NCBI RefSeq assembly: GCF_030294945.1
Contig: NZ_AP018448.1
Coordinates: forward strand, 9,024,501 to 9,088,500
From: Streptomyces graminofaciens
GTDB lineage: Bacteria; Actinomycetota; Actinomycetes; Streptomycetales; Streptomycetaceae
Reading direction: 5' to 3'
Length of the DNA stretch: 64,000 bases
The notes beneath the pieces are model-generated. The model was not told the origin of the DNA, did no database searches, and saw only the letters and a program-made list of their open reading frames with translations. The position numbers and the translations under genes are program-made. Numbering within the stretch: position 1 is the stretch's first letter; every line of letters begins with the position of its first letter. This document shows positions 17,665 through 26,453 of this stretch, in pieces.

Positions 17665-19143
17665 ATGACCGAGCTCGTGGAACACGGACAGCTGTTCATC
17701 GGTGGGGCGTTGACCGACCCCTTGGGCACGGACGTCATCGAGGTCGTCTCGCCGCACACCGAGGAGGTCATCGGCCGCGTTCCGCACGCCTCCCGCGCCG
17801 ACGTCGACCGCGCTGTCGCCGCCGCCCGCAAAGCCTTCGACGAGGGCCCCTGGCCACGCCTGACCCTCGACGAGCGCATCGAGGTCGTCACCCGCATCAA
17901 GGACACCTTCGCCGTACGCCACGATGAGTTCGCCCGGATCATCAGCGCCGAGAACGGCACCCCATACACCTCCTCCGTGATGGTCCAGGCACTCGCCTCG
18001 CTCATGGTCTGGGACGCGGCGATCACCACCGCCCGCGCCTTCACGTACGAGGAGCGGCGGGCCGGCGTACTCGGGCAGATCCTCGTGCGCCGCGAACCCG
18101 TCGGCGTCGTCGCGGCCGTCGTCCCGTGGAACGTGCCGCAGTTCACCGCCGCCGCCAAACTCGCCCCCGCGCTGCTCGCCGGCTGCCCGACGATCCTGAA
18201 GGTCTCGCCCGAGACACCCCTTGACGCCTACCTCCTGGCCGAGATCGCCGCCGAGGCGGGCCTGCCCGAGGGTGTGCTCTCCGTCCTGCCCGCCGACCGC
18301 GAGGTGAGCGAGTACCTCGTCGGACACCCCGGCGTCGACAAGGTCTCCTTCACCGGCTCGGTCGCCGCCGGCAAGCGCGTCATGGAGGTCTGCGCCCGCA
18401 ACCTCACCCGCGTCACCCTGGAACTGGGCGGCAAGTCGGCGGCCGTGATCCTCCCCGACGCCGACGCGCAGACCGCCGTCAACGGCATCGCCCCCTTCGC
18501 CTGGATGATCAACGGCCAGGCATGTGTCGCCCAGACCCGCATCCTCGTCCCGCGCACCCGCTACGACGAGTTCGCCGAGGCCTTCGCCGCCGCCGCGAGC
18601 GCGCTCAAGGTCGGCGATCCGCTCGACCCGGCGACCGAACTCGGTCCGCTCGTCGCCGAACGTCAGCGCCGCCGCAGCCTCGACTACATCCGCATCGGCC
18701 AGGAGGAGGGCGCCAAGATCCTCACCGGCGGCGGCCGCCCGGCGGGCCTGGACCACGGCTGGTACGTCGAGCCCACCCTCTTCGGCGACGTCGACAACTC
18801 CATGCGCATCGCCCGCGAGGAGATCTTCGGCCCGGTGATCTGCCTCCTGCCGTACGGCGACGAGAAGGACGCGATAAGGATCGCCAACGACTCCGAGTAC
18901 GGCCTCAGCGGCAGCGTCTGGACCGCCGACGACGAGCGCGGCGTCGAGGTGGCCCGCCAGGTCCGCACCGGCACCTACTCCGTCAACACCTTCAGTCTCG
19001 ACATGCTCGGCCCGTTCGGCGGCTACAAGAACTCAGGACTGGGGCGGGAATTCGGACCTGAAGGGTACGGGGAGTACCTGGAGCACAAGATGATCCATCT
19101 GCCCGCCGGGTACGAGCCGCCCGCGGCGGCGGGGGAGGTGTAG
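17665..19143 (+). CDS. NAD(P)-dependent aldehyde dehydrogenase
   Basis: 492 residues, the normal length. The ATG at 17665 has GGGGAGG nine bases upstream. Motifs: PWNVPQFTAAAKLAPALLAG, the nucleotide loop FTGSVAAGKRV, the general base in TLELGGKSA, and the nucleophile in NGQACVAQTRI. The C-terminal part has the usual EEIFGPV and GPFGGYKNSGLGREFG. It oxidises an aldehyde to the acid. It lies three bases before a ferredoxin gene and has both regulatory palindromes upstream, so it could act after a P450 or alcohol dehydrogenase on a lipid or steroid side chain. The substrate is inferred. Confidence 0.92.
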   Translation: MTELVEHGQLFIGGALTDPLGTDVIEVVSPHTEEVIGRVPHASRADVDRAVAAARKAFDEGPWPRLTLDERIEVVTRIKDTFAVRHDEFARIISAENGTPYTSSVMVQALASLMVWDAAITTARAFTYEERRAGVLGQILVRREPVGVVAAVVPWNVPQFTAAAKLAPALLAGCPTILKVSPETPLDAYLLAEIAAEAGLPEGVLSVLPADREVSEYLVGHPGVDKVSFTGSVAAGKRVMEVCARNLTRVTLELGGKSAAVILPDADAQTAVNGIAPFAWMINGQACVAQTRILVPRTRYDEFAEAFAAAASALKVGDPLDPATELGPLVAERQRRRSLDYIRIGQEEGAKILTGGGRPAGLDHGWYVEPTLFGDVDNSMRIAREEIFGPVICLLPYGDEKDAIRIANDSEYGLSGSVWTADDERGVEVARQVRTGTYSVNTFSLDMLGPFGGYKNSGLGREFGPEGYGEYLEHKMIHLPAGYEPPAAAGEV

Positions 19144-19145
19144 GC

Positions 19146-19385
19146 ATGGGGGCGGGCGACCGCTGGCACGTGGAGGTCGACCGGTCCGTCTGTATCGGCT
19201 CGGCCCAGTGCGTCCACCACGCCCCGGCCGCCTTCGGCCTCGACACCGCACGCCAGTCCCATCCGGCCGACCCCGACACGGACGCCAACGAGAAGGTTCT
19301 CGCGGCGGCGGAGAGCTGCCCCGTGGAGGCGATCGTGATCACGCTGGTGGGCAGTGGGGAGGCGGTGTTCCCGCCGGAGGAGTGA
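19146..19385 (+). CDS. [3Fe-4S]-type ferredoxin
   Basis: 79 residues. Cluster cysteines lie in VCIGSAQCVHHAP (C-x5-C) and ESCPVEAI, the spacing of the single-cluster ferredoxins that feed electrons to bacterial P450s. It starts two bases after the aldehyde dehydrogenase stop and must be cotranscribed. The only P450 in the window is at 5399, so this ferredoxin may serve it in trans. Confidence 0.88.
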   Translation: MGAGDRWHVEVDRSVCIGSAQCVHHAPAAFGLDTARQSHPADPDTDANEKVLAAAESCPVEAIVITLVGSGEAVFPPEE

Positions 19386-19639
19386 GGGACAAAAAATCTT
19401 CACCCAAATAGGTGCATTCTGCCCAATCTGTTCTACTCTGGAAGTGGCCTACGAGGCGAGTGAGGGAGTTCGACCGGAGTAGCCGACATAGGCGTGAAGC
19501 TCGACTTCCGCCGGTGCCGACGTCGACGGTCGGGCTGAGAGGCCGAAGGGTTTCAGGACAGGGCCCGACGGCGACCCCCAGCACCTGATCCGGGTAATAT
19601 CGGCGCAGGGAACCCGTCTCGTAGGTTCTTTCGTGTGTC
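19386..19639. other. Intergenic region between ferredoxin and kstR-like gene
   Basis: About 250 bases between convergent genes. I see no gene and no clear terminator. It holds one half-match to the KstR site (AATCTGTTCTA near 19430). Confidence 0.4.
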
Positions 19640-20308
19640 CTACTTCCGCTGATCGGGCTTCCGCTGATCGGGCGCCGTCAGGTCGATCAGGCGACACACC
19701 GTCTCGATGTCGATCTTCACCTGGGCGATGGACGCCCGCCCGGACAGCCAGGTGATCAGGGCCGAGTGCCAGGTGTGCTCGATGACGCGGACCGCCGAGA
19801 GCTGCTCGGGGGTCGGGTTCTCCAGCCCCATCGCGTCGAGGACGATCGCGGTGGTCTGCCGGGAGACCTGGTCCACCTCGGGCGAGACGCTGCGGTCGGC
19901 GAAGGTGAGCGCGCGGACCATGGCGTCGGCGAGATGCGGCTCGCGCTGCAGGGCCCGGAAGGCCCGCATCAGCGTCTCCGCCACCCGCTCCGCCGCCGTC
20001 TCACCGGTCGGCGGCTTCTTCCGCAGCGTGCCGTGCATGTGTTCCAGCTGGTCCTGCATCGTCGCGACCAGCAGATGGATCTTGGACGGGAAGTAGCGGT
20101 AGAGCGTGCCGAGCGCGACCTGCGAGGACTCGGCCACCTCACGCATCTGTACGGCGTCGAAACCGCCCCGGCTCGCCAGCTGCGCACTCGCGTGCAGGAT
20201 CCGGCGCCGCCGGGCCTCCTGCCGCTCGGTGAGGGGCGGGGAATCCGGCCGCGGGTCCTGTCGTGCGTTGCTGACGCTACTGGCTTCCACCTTGGCTTCC
20301 GCAGGCAT
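19640..20308 (-). CDS. kstR: TetR-family repressor, KstR homologue
   Basis: 222 residues. The DNA-binding part (about residues 33-79) is RRRRILHASAQLASRGGF then MREVAESSQVALGTLYRYFP, very close to mycobacterial KstR, whose recognition helix contains VALGTLYRYFPSK. The rest (ALQREPHLADAMVRALTFAD) also matches the KstR ligand domain. KstR represses cholesterol-catabolism genes and is released by a steroid-CoA intermediate. A perfect consensus site lies about 140 bases upstream, suggesting autoregulation, and further sites occur in front of the MBL hydrolase and the MaoC operon. The tail repeats DQRKPDQRK. Confidence 0.85.
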   Translation of the reverse strand: MPAEAKVEASSVSNARQDPRPDSPPLTERQEARRRRILHASAQLASRGGFDAVQMREVAESSQVALGTLYRYFPSKIHLLVATMQDQLEHMHGTLRKKPPTGETAAERVAETLMRAFRALQREPHLADAMVRALTFADRSVSPEVDQVSRQTTAIVLDAMGLENPTPEQLSAVRVIEHTWHSALITWLSGRASIAQVKIDIETVCRLIDLTAPDQRKPDQRK

Positions 20309-20448
20309 GGTTCTCGTTCCGTGACGGGCGGTGAGGGCGTGCGATGAGACAGCATGCCAGGGCGTGTGCCGTGGCGTGAATCACCTGATCCACTTCTCAC
20401 ACCCGTCCTACGTGCCGGTAGATTCAAAGCCTCTTGAACGATCAACTC

Positions 20449-20462
20449 TGAAACTTGTTCTA
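20449..20462. promoter_or_regulatory. KstR-consensus operator between kstR and the GT4 operon
   Basis: TGAAACTTGTTCTA fits TnnAACnnGTTnnA exactly. It lies between the divergent kstR-like gene and the glycosyltransferase operon, 55 bases before the latter's start. Confidence 0.75.
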
Positions 20463-20516
20463 GATTACCGTCTCGTCGTAATCTCACGGGAAAGTGCAGT
20501 GAGAAGGGGGCCAGGA

Positions 20517-21968
20517 GTGACCGCTGAGGCCAGTGAGGCCGGGCCCCAGCAGGCCTGTGCCGCGGACGGCGGCCGACCGCTCAAGATCGCGCTCCTCACC
20601 TATAAAGGGAACCCGTTCTGCGGGGGCCAAGGCGTCTACGTACGGCACCTCTCCCGCGAGCTGGCCCGCCTCGGCCACCGGGTAGAGGTCATCGGCTCCC
20701 AGCCCTATCCCGTGCTCGACGTGGTCGACGAAAGCTCCGAGGACGCGGGCGGCCTCTCCCTGACCGAGCTGTCCAGTCTCGACCTCTACCGCCAGCCCGA
20801 CCCCTTCCGCACCCCCAAGCGCGACGAGTACCGCGACTGGGTCGACGCGCTCGAAGTGGCGACGATGTGGACCGGCGGCTTCCCCGAGCCCCTGACGTTC
20901 TCCCTGCGCGCCCGCCGCCACCTCCTCGCCCGGCGCGGCGAGTTCGACGTCGTCCACGACAACCAGACCCTCGGCTACGGCCTGCTGGGCGACGTGGGCG
21001 CGCCCCTCGTCACCACCATCCACCACCCCATCACCGTCGACCGGCAGCTGGAGCTGGACGCGGCCGACAGCCGGCGGCGCCGGCTGTCCGTACGCCGCTG
21101 GTACGCCTTCACCCGGATGCAGAAGCGGGTCGCGCGCCGCCTGCCGTCCGTGCTCACCGTCTCCGGCACCTCCCGCCAGGAGATCGTCGACCACCTCGGC
21201 GTACGCGACGACCGTATCCACGTCGTCCACATCGGCGCCGACACCGACCTCTTCGCCCCCGACCCGTCCGTCCCCCAGGTGCCCGGCCGGATCGTCACCA
21301 CCTCCAGCGCGGACGTCCCGCTCAAGGGCCTGGTGTTCCTCGTCGAGGCGCTGGCGAAGGTGCGCGCCGAGCACCCGGCCGCCCACCTCGTCGTCGTCGG
21401 CAAGCGCGCCGAGGACGGGCCCGTGGCCCAGGCCATAGAGCGGTACGGCCTGGAAGGCGCCGTCGAGTTCGTCAAGGGCATCTCCGACGCCGAACTCGTC
21501 GACCTGGTCCGCTCCGCCGAGGTCGCCTGCGTGCCCTCGCTCTACGAGGGGTTCTCGCTGCCCGCCGCCGAGGCCATGGCCACCGGTACGCCGCTGGTCG
21601 CCACCACCGGCGGGGCCATCCCGGAGGTCGCCGGGCCCGACGGGGAGACCTGCCTCGCGGTGCCGCCCGGGGACGCGGGCGCCCTGTCCGACGCGCTGAG
21701 CCGGCTGCTGGGCGACCCCGGGCTGCGGGTGCGGCTCGGCCGGGCCGGGCGGGAGCGGGTGCTCCAGCGGTTCACCTGGGCGAAGGCGGCCGAGGGCACG
21801 GTGGCCCACTACCGGGAGGCGATCGCCCGCGCCGGGGGACGTGCCGCAGCCGTACCCGCGCGGACGGACCGACCGGTCACAGTTCCCGAAGCTGTCACAG
21901 CCCCCGAAGCTGTCACAGCCGGCGAAGAAGTAATGGAAGCCAATCGCGAAAGCAGGGCCACGTGCTGA
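20517..21968 (+). CDS. GT4-family glycosyltransferase
   Basis: 483 residues from the GTG at 20517, with AAGGGGG and AGGAG just before. It has the GT-B fold of family 4: N-terminal KIALLTYKGNPFCGGQGVYV, donor-binding SADVPLKGLVFLVEAL, and the C-terminal CVPSLYEGFSLPAAEAMATG with the E-x7-E pair. The unusually long acceptor half (TELSSLDLYRQPDPFR) suggests a specialised acceptor. The C-terminal tail has a repeated VTAPEAVTA stretch. It overlaps the methyltransferase start, and the three genes form a coupled operon next to kstR. The product is unknown. Confidence 0.87.
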   Translation: MTAEASEAGPQQACAADGGRPLKIALLTYKGNPFCGGQGVYVRHLSRELARLGHRVEVIGSQPYPVLDVVDESSEDAGGLSLTELSSLDLYRQPDPFRTPKRDEYRDWVDALEVATMWTGGFPEPLTFSLRARRHLLARRGEFDVVHDNQTLGYGLLGDVGAPLVTTIHHPITVDRQLELDAADSRRRRLSVRRWYAFTRMQKRVARRLPSVLTVSGTSRQEIVDHLGVRDDRIHVVHIGADTDLFAPDPSVPQVPGRIVTTSSADVPLKGLVFLVEALAKVRAEHPAAHLVVVGKRAEDGPVAQAIERYGLEGAVEFVKGISDAELVDLVRSAEVACVPSLYEGFSLPAAEAMATGTPLVATTGGAIPEVAGPDGETCLAVPPGDAGALSDALSRLLGDPGLRVRLGRAGRERVLQRFTWAKAAEGTVAHYREAIARAGGRAAAVPARTDRPVTVPEAVTAPEAVTAGEEVMEANRESRATC

Positions 21969-22723
21969 CCGTCGACTTCTCCCGGTTCCCGCTCGCCCCG
22001 GGGGACCGTGTCCTGGATCTCGGCTGTGGCGCGGGCCGGCACGCCTTCGAGTGCTACCGGCGCGGCGCCCAGGTCGTGGCCCTGGACCAGAACGCCGAGG
22101 AGATCCGCGAGGTCGCCAAGTGGTTCGCGGCGATGAAGGAGGCCGGTGAGGCCCCCGAGGGCGCGACCGCCACGGCGATGGAGGGCGACGCCCTCGCGCT
22201 CCCCTTCCCCGACGAGTCCTTCGACGTCGTGATCATCTCCGAGGTCATGGAGCACATCCCCGACGACAAGGGCGTACTCGCCGAGATGGTCCGGGTCCTC
22301 AAGCCCGGCGGCCGCATAGCCATCACCGTCCCGCGCTACGGCCCCGAGAAGGTCTGCTGGGCGCTGTCGGACGCGTACCACGAGGTCGAGGGCGGCCACA
22401 TCCGCATCTACAAGGCGGACGAGTTGCTGGCGAAGATCCGCGAGGCCGGCCTCAAGCCGTACGGCACGCACCACGCCCACGCGCTCCACAGCCCCTACTG
22501 GTGGCTGAAGTGCGCGTTCGGCGTCGACAACGACAAGGCGCTGCCGGTGCAGGCGTACCACAAGCTGCTGGTCTGGGACATCATGAAGAAGCCCCTGGCC
22601 ACCCGGGTCGCCGAGCAGGCGCTGAACCCGCTGATCGGCAAGAGCTTCGTGGCGTACGCGACGAAGCCGCATCTGCCGAGGCTGGCCGAGGAGTCCACGA
22701 CGGCCGAGGCGGCCGCCAAGTGA
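21962..22723 (+). CDS. Class I SAM-dependent methyltransferase
   Basis: 253 residues. The GTG at 21962 overlaps the preceding stop, so translation is coupled. SAM-binding motif VLDLGCGAGRHAFE (motif I), VALDQN (motif II), then FDVVIISEVMEHIPDDKGVL and the LKPGGRIAITVPR loop. It resembles the UbiE/COQ5-like group. The C-terminal region (WWLKCAFGVDNDKALPVQAY) suggests a hydrophobic acceptor. It works with the flanking glycosyltransferase and the toroid enzyme; the acceptor is unknown. Confidence 0.88.
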   Translation: MLTVDFSRFPLAPGDRVLDLGCGAGRHAFECYRRGAQVVALDQNAEEIREVAKWFAAMKEAGEAPEGATATAMEGDALALPFPDESFDVVIISEVMEHIPDDKGVLAEMVRVLKPGGRIAITVPRYGPEKVCWALSDAYHEVEGGHIRIYKADELLAKIREAGLKPYGTHHAHALHSPYWWLKCAFGVDNDKALPVQAYHKLLVWDIMKKPLATRVAEQALNPLIGKSFVAYATKPHLPRLAEESTTAEAAAK

Positions 22724-23802
22724 CGACTCCCCGGACAGAACACCTCGTCCTGCCCGGGGTCCTCACCGCCGAGCAGGCCACCGCGACCGTGCGGGGCTTG
22801 CTCGCCGTACAGCGGGAGGACGGCGCGATCCCGTGGTTCCGGGGCCACCACCTGGACCCCTGGGACCACACCGAGGCCGCCATGGCCCTGGACGCGGCGG
22901 GCGAGCACGAGGCCGCCGAGCGGGCTTACGTCTGGCTGGCCCGCCACCAGAACGAGGACGGCTCCTGGTACGCCGCGTACGCCGACGGCGCCTTCGACGA
23001 CGTCACCGACCGCGGCCGCGAGACCAACTTCGTCGCGTACATAGCCGTGGGCGTCTGGCACCACTACCTGGCCACCGGCGACGACACGTTCCTGGACCGC
23101 ATGTGGCCGACGGTGTACGCGGCGGTGGAGTTCGTCCTGCGGCTCCAGCAGCCCGGCGGCCAGATCGGCTGGAAGCAGGAGAACGACGGCACCCCGGTGC
23201 CCGACGCCCTCCTGACCGGCAGCTCGTCGATCCACCAGGCCCTGCGCTGCGCTCTCGCCATCGCCGAACAGCGCGAGGAGCCGCAGCCGGACTGGGAACT
23301 GGCGGTGGGCGCCCTGCGCCACGCGATACGCCGCCACCCGGAGCGTTTCCTGGACAAGGACCGCTACTCGATGGACTGGTACTACCCGGTCCTGGGCGGC
23401 GCCCTGACCGGCACCGAGGCCAAGTCCCGCATAGAGGAGGGCTGGGAGCGCTTCGTCGTCCCCGGCTTCGGCGTCCGCTGCGTCGTCCCCAACCCGTGGG
23501 TGACGGGCGGCGAGTCCGCCGAACTGGCCCTGGCGCTCTGGGCGATGGGCGAGTCCGACCGCGCCCTCGACATCCTCCAGTCCATCCAGCACCTCCGCGA
23601 CCCCGACTCCGGCCTCTACTGGACGGGCTACGTCTACGAGGACCAGGCGATCTGGCCCGAGGAACTCACTTCCTGGACGGCGGGTTCGCTGCTGCTGGCG
23701 GTAGCCGCCCTGGGCGGTGACGAGGCGACCTGCGCGGTGTTCGGCGGGGAGCGGTTGCCGAGGGGGCTGGACGTGGACGACGCGGAGTGCTGCGCCGGAT
23801 AG
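22720..23802 (+). CDS. Prenyltransferase-like alpha/alpha-toroid protein
   Basis: 360 residues. It starts at GTG 22720, overlapping the methyltransferase stop (GTGA). The sequence is built of repeated helix pairs with YVWLARHQNEDGSWYAAYAD, and with WKQENDG and WIPE/WPEE type turns typical of the (alpha/alpha)6 toroid found in prenyltransferases, squalene cyclases and some glycan hydrolases. No signal peptide is present. The cyclase DxDD motif is not evident, so true terpene cyclisation is unlikely; a glycan or lipid-linked function beside a GT4 enzyme is as plausible. Confidence 0.8.
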   Translation: MTTPRTEHLVLPGVLTAEQATATVRGLLAVQREDGAIPWFRGHHLDPWDHTEAAMALDAAGEHEAAERAYVWLARHQNEDGSWYAAYADGAFDDVTDRGRETNFVAYIAVGVWHHYLATGDDTFLDRMWPTVYAAVEFVLRLQQPGGQIGWKQENDGTPVPDALLTGSSSIHQALRCALAIAEQREEPQPDWELAVGALRHAIRRHPERFLDKDRYSMDWYYPVLGGALTGTEAKSRIEEGWERFVVPGFGVRCVVPNPWVTGGESAELALALWAMGESDRALDILQSIQHLRDPDSGLYWTGYVYEDQAIWPEELTSWTAGSLLLAVAALGGDEATCAVFGGERLPRGLDVDDAECCAG

Positions 23803-23814
23803 CTCGGTTGGGCG

Positions 23815-23880
23815 GGGTGCGTTGGGCGGGTGCGGGTTCGGCTCTCAGGGGCGCGGGGAACTGCCCGACCAGCCCCCACC
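23815..23880. repeat. Dispersed intergenic GC-rich repeat, copy 2
   Basis: GTGCGTTGGGCGGGTGCGGG followed by GGGGCGCGGGGAACTGCCCG; related to the blocks at 17455 and 29997. Confidence 0.65.
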
Positions 23881-23901
23881 GACCCGCAGCCAACAAACCG
23901 G

Positions 23902-23938
23902 CCCCGGGGGCACTGGGGGCGGAGCCCCCAGCCCGGGG
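23902..23938. terminator. Nested hairpin between convergent genes
   Basis: An inner CTGGGGGC-GGA-GCCCCCAG stem inside an outer CCCCGGG/CCCGGGG pair. It can end both the toroid-enzyme operon and the minus-strand gene beyond. Confidence 0.8.
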
Positions 23939-23995
23939 ATGGGACGGGTAGGGGCGGCGGGGGCGAAAAAACTCCACCGCACACCCCCGCGGCGC

Positions 23996-24289
23996 TCAAT
24001 GCCGGTGCATCCGGTTGGCGATGGCGTGCCCCACGAACAGGTACACGACGGCGGCCAGCCCGTACCCGGCGACCACCCGCGCCCACGCCTCGTCGAAGGT
24101 GAACAGGTCGTGTGACCAGCCCGCCAGCCAGCGGGCCGCGTCATGGATGAACTGCACGAAGTCGTTCGAGCCGTTCGCGTCCAGCAGGTACATCAGGATC
24201 CACAGGCCGAGGATCAACGCCATGACGTCGGCGACGACCGCGATGACCCGGCCCGCCTGATTGGCCCCATGGCCAGTTTGAGTGGACAT
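23996..24289 (-). CDS. Small integral membrane protein
   Basis: 97 residues with two hydrophobic helices: VIAVVADVMALILGLWILMY near the N-terminus and VVAGYGLAAVVYLFVGHAIA near the C-terminus. A short polar loop between them contains WLAGWSHDLFTFDEAW. The ends are polar and histidine-containing (NRMHRH). It is a conserved type of small Streptomyces membrane protein, function unknown. It starts at an ATG about 44 bases downstream of the F420 oxidoreductase stop on the same strand and may share its transcript. Confidence 0.65.
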   Translation of the reverse strand: MSTQTGHGANQAGRVIAVVADVMALILGLWILMYLLDANGSNDFVQFIHDAARWLAGWSHDLFTFDEAWARVVAGYGLAAVVYLFVGHAIANRMHRH

Positions 24290-24332
24290 GCCCCACGGGT
24301 TGCCCGAACGCCCCCGACGAAACCTCCACCGC

Positions 24333-25343
24333 CTACGAGTTGAGCTCCGCCAGTACCCGCAGCGTGTGCCGGTCGGGCGCCAGCAACAGCAGGTCCGTCA
24401 CTGGTCCCTTCCGCCACAACTCCAGCCGTTCCGCGATCCGTTCCCGGGGACCGACCAGCGAGATCTCGTCCGCGAAGGCATCCGGCACGGCGAGCACCGC
24501 CTCCTCGCGCCGCCCGTCGAGGAAGAGCGCCTGGATCCGCCGGGCCTCCTCCTCGTACCCCATGCGAGCCATGAGATCGGCATGGAAGTTCCGCTTGGCG
24601 TGACCCATCCCCCCGATGTAGAAGCCGAGCATCGCCTTCACCGGCAACAGCCCCTCGGCGACGTCGTCACAGACCTTGGCCCGGGCCATGGGTGCGACGA
24701 GGAAGCCCTCGGGAGCGTCCGCCAGCGAGGCCTCGTACACATCCGCCCGCATCGGCGACCAGTACAACGGCAGCCAGCCGTCCGCGATCCGGACCGTCTG
24801 CGCGATGTTCTTCGGCCCCTCGGCACCGAGCAGCACGGGCAGATCGGGGCGGAGTGGGTGGGTGATGGACTTGAGCGCCTTGCCGACGCCGGTGCCGTCC
24901 GGCCCGCCGTACGGCACCGGATGAAAGCGCCCGTCCAGCTCAACCGGCGCCTCGCGCCTAAGCACTTGGCGTACGACATCCACGTACTCCCTGCTCGCCG
25001 TCAGCGGCGACTTCGGGAACGGGCGGCCGTACCAGCCCTCCACCACCTGCGGACCCGACAGTCCGAGGCCGAGGAACATGCGCCCGCCCGAGAGATGGTC
25101 GAGGGTGAGTGCGTGCATCGCCGTGGTGGTCGGTGACCGGGCGGCCATCTGGGCCACCGCCGTGCCCAGTTTGATCCTCGACGTCCGCGCCGCGATCCAG
25201 GTGAGCGGAGTGAAGGCGTCCGAGCCCCAGGACTCCGCCGTCCACACGGAGTCGTACCCGAGCCGCTCCGCCTCCTGCGCCAGCGGGACGTGATCGGGTG
25301 AGGGACCGCGTCCCCAGTAGCCGAGCGCGAGACCGAGCCGCAT
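24333..25343 (-). CDS. LLM-class F420-dependent oxidoreductase
   Basis: 336 residues with the TIM-barrel luciferase-like fold. Typical parts: LGLALGYWGRGPSPDHVPLA at the start, AERLGYDSVWTAESWGSDAF, TAVAQMAARSPTTTAMHALT, and LDHLSGGRMFLGLGLSGPQV. Such enzymes use the deazaflavin F420 for hydride transfer on varied substrates. AGGAGGTG lies near the start. The 15-base palindrome shared with the P450 gene overlaps the region just upstream, at 25357-25371, so it is probably in the same lipid-related regulon. The substrate is unknown. Confidence 0.9.
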   Translation of the reverse strand: MRLGLALGYWGRGPSPDHVPLAQEAERLGYDSVWTAESWGSDAFTPLTWIAARTSRIKLGTAVAQMAARSPTTTAMHALTLDHLSGGRMFLGLGLSGPQVVEGWYGRPFPKSPLTASREYVDVVRQVLRREAPVELDGRFHPVPYGGPDGTGVGKALKSITHPLRPDLPVLLGAEGPKNIAQTVRIADGWLPLYWSPMRADVYEASLADAPEGFLVAPMARAKVCDDVAEGLLPVKAMLGFYIGGMGHAKRNFHADLMARMGYEEEARRIQALFLDGRREEAVLAVPDAFADEISLVGPRERIAERLELWRKGPVTDLLLLAPDRHTLRVLAELNS

Positions 25344-25356
25344 ACGCCTGCACCTC

Positions 25357-25371
25357 CTGACGATCCGTCAG
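25357..25371. promoter_or_regulatory. Shared palindrome upstream of the F420 oxidoreductase
   Basis: Read towards the gene: CTGACGGATCGTCAG, preceded by ATAA as at the P450 gene, 14 bases upstream of the start codon. Its position over the 5' end fits repression. Confidence 0.65.
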
Positions 25372-25396
25372 TTATCAGTGAGCCAGGCGACTGTAC

Positions 25397-25436
25397 GGCA
25401 ACGGCCCCCCACCCGGAAGGGTGAGGGGCCGTTGCC
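25397..25436 (-). terminator. Strong hairpin after the DUF5336-like gene
   Basis: An almost perfect 18-base-pair stem, GGCAACGGCCCC...GGGGCCGTTGCC, 17 bases past the stop of the minus-strand gene at 25453. Confidence 0.85.
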
Positions 25437-25452
25437 GCTGCTGTGCTGTGGA

Positions 25453-26283
25453 TCAGCCGCGCTGGATACCGCTGGTGTCCTGAAGGACGCCACGGCGGCC
25501 GTCCTGCGTCTGGGCCACCAGGTTGGCGCCGCGCTGCTCGACCGCCAGGTACCAGGTGCCCGGCGCCAGTTCGGCGATCGTCGTCTGGGTGCCGTCCTCC
25601 GCGAACAGCGGACGGGCCACCGGCACCGCGAACCAGAACGGGGAGAAGTCGCTCGCGCCCGGCTGCGCGGGCGGCGCCGGCTGCGACGGAGCCGGAGCAC
25701 CGAACGGCGCCCCCGGCTGACCGGGCTGCGGCTGGCTCGCACCGTAGGGCGCGGCACCCGGGTAGCCGTAACCACCGGGCGGCTGGGCACCGTACGGCGC
25801 GGGGGCCGACGGACGCGGGGCGCCGACGAGGGCGGCCTTGAGAGCGGGGACGAGGGGGGTGGCCAGGGCCGCGGCCGCCATGATCAGGGTGGCGATCAGG
25901 GCGAGGATGAGGCCGGTGCCGGCGTCCGTGCCACCGTCACCGCCGCTGCTGCCGACGTTGTCCGTGCCGCCCAGCGGGTCGAAGATGTTGCCCAGTGCGC
26001 TCCACGCGGCGAAGACCGTGAAGGCGATGCCGAAGTGGCCGAGGTCGATGCCGGCGATCTTGGGAGGCTGGGGCAGACCCCGGGCGATGACAATGAACAC
26101 GGCGCCGAAGATCCCCGCGAGGAAGACGCTGAGCAGGAGCGGCCCGCTCTCCCACCCGTTCGGGATGTCGAAGCTGTCGGGAACCCCGTCGATGGAGTAG
26201 ATCTCGAGGAACGACGCGATGAACAGCAATACCGCTGCTCCGATCACGACGCCGTCGCCTCTGGTGAGGGAGCGGATATTCAC
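25453..26283 (-). CDS. DUF5336-like membrane protein with Pro/Gly-rich linker
   Basis: 276 residues. Four hydrophobic segments lie in the first 150 residues (VVIGAAVLLFIASFLEIYSI, LLLSVFLAGIFGAVFIVIAR, GIAFTVFAAWSALGNIF and LILALIATLIMAAAALA). A linker of PYGAQPPGGYGYPG-like repeats follows. The C-terminal part (FWFAVPVARPLFAEDG, ELAPGTWYLAVEQRG) forms a small soluble domain that ends in VLQDTSGIQRG. This layout is that of DUF5336-type proteins of actinobacteria, function unknown. It is transcribed alone. Confidence 0.65.
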   Translation of the reverse strand: MNIRSLTRGDGVVIGAAVLLFIASFLEIYSIDGVPDSFDIPNGWESGPLLLSVFLAGIFGAVFIVIARGLPQPPKIAGIDLGHFGIAFTVFAAWSALGNIFDPLGGTDNVGSSGGDGGTDAGTGLILALIATLIMAAAALATPLVPALKAALVGAPRPSAPAPYGAQPPGGYGYPGAAPYGASQPQPGQPGAPFGAPAPSQPAPPAQPGASDFSPFWFAVPVARPLFAEDGTQTTIAELAPGTWYLAVEQRGANLVAQTQDGRRGVLQDTSGIQRG

Positions 26284-26453
26284 TTCAGGTCCTTCGTCAG
26301 TCGTCTCGTCATCGGTGTGGAGGCATCGCTGTCACCGTGGCGCCGTCAGGCAGTGGTGGGAAGCGCGGGGGTGGCCCCTTATCGTAGGACGACCTTATCG
26401 CCCGTCCGACCTGGATGTCCGCCGGGATTGCCGCGATGATCACGACCCGTCCC

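Noticed and set aside
19420..19440. Possible further KstR site (AATCTGTTCTA)
   Set aside because: One half-site deviates at the AAC core and it lies between convergent genes, with no promoter function expected.
22720..23802. True terpene or squalene cyclase
   Set aside because: The toroid fold is evident, but I see no DxDD or DxxDD active-site motif and no other terpene genes.
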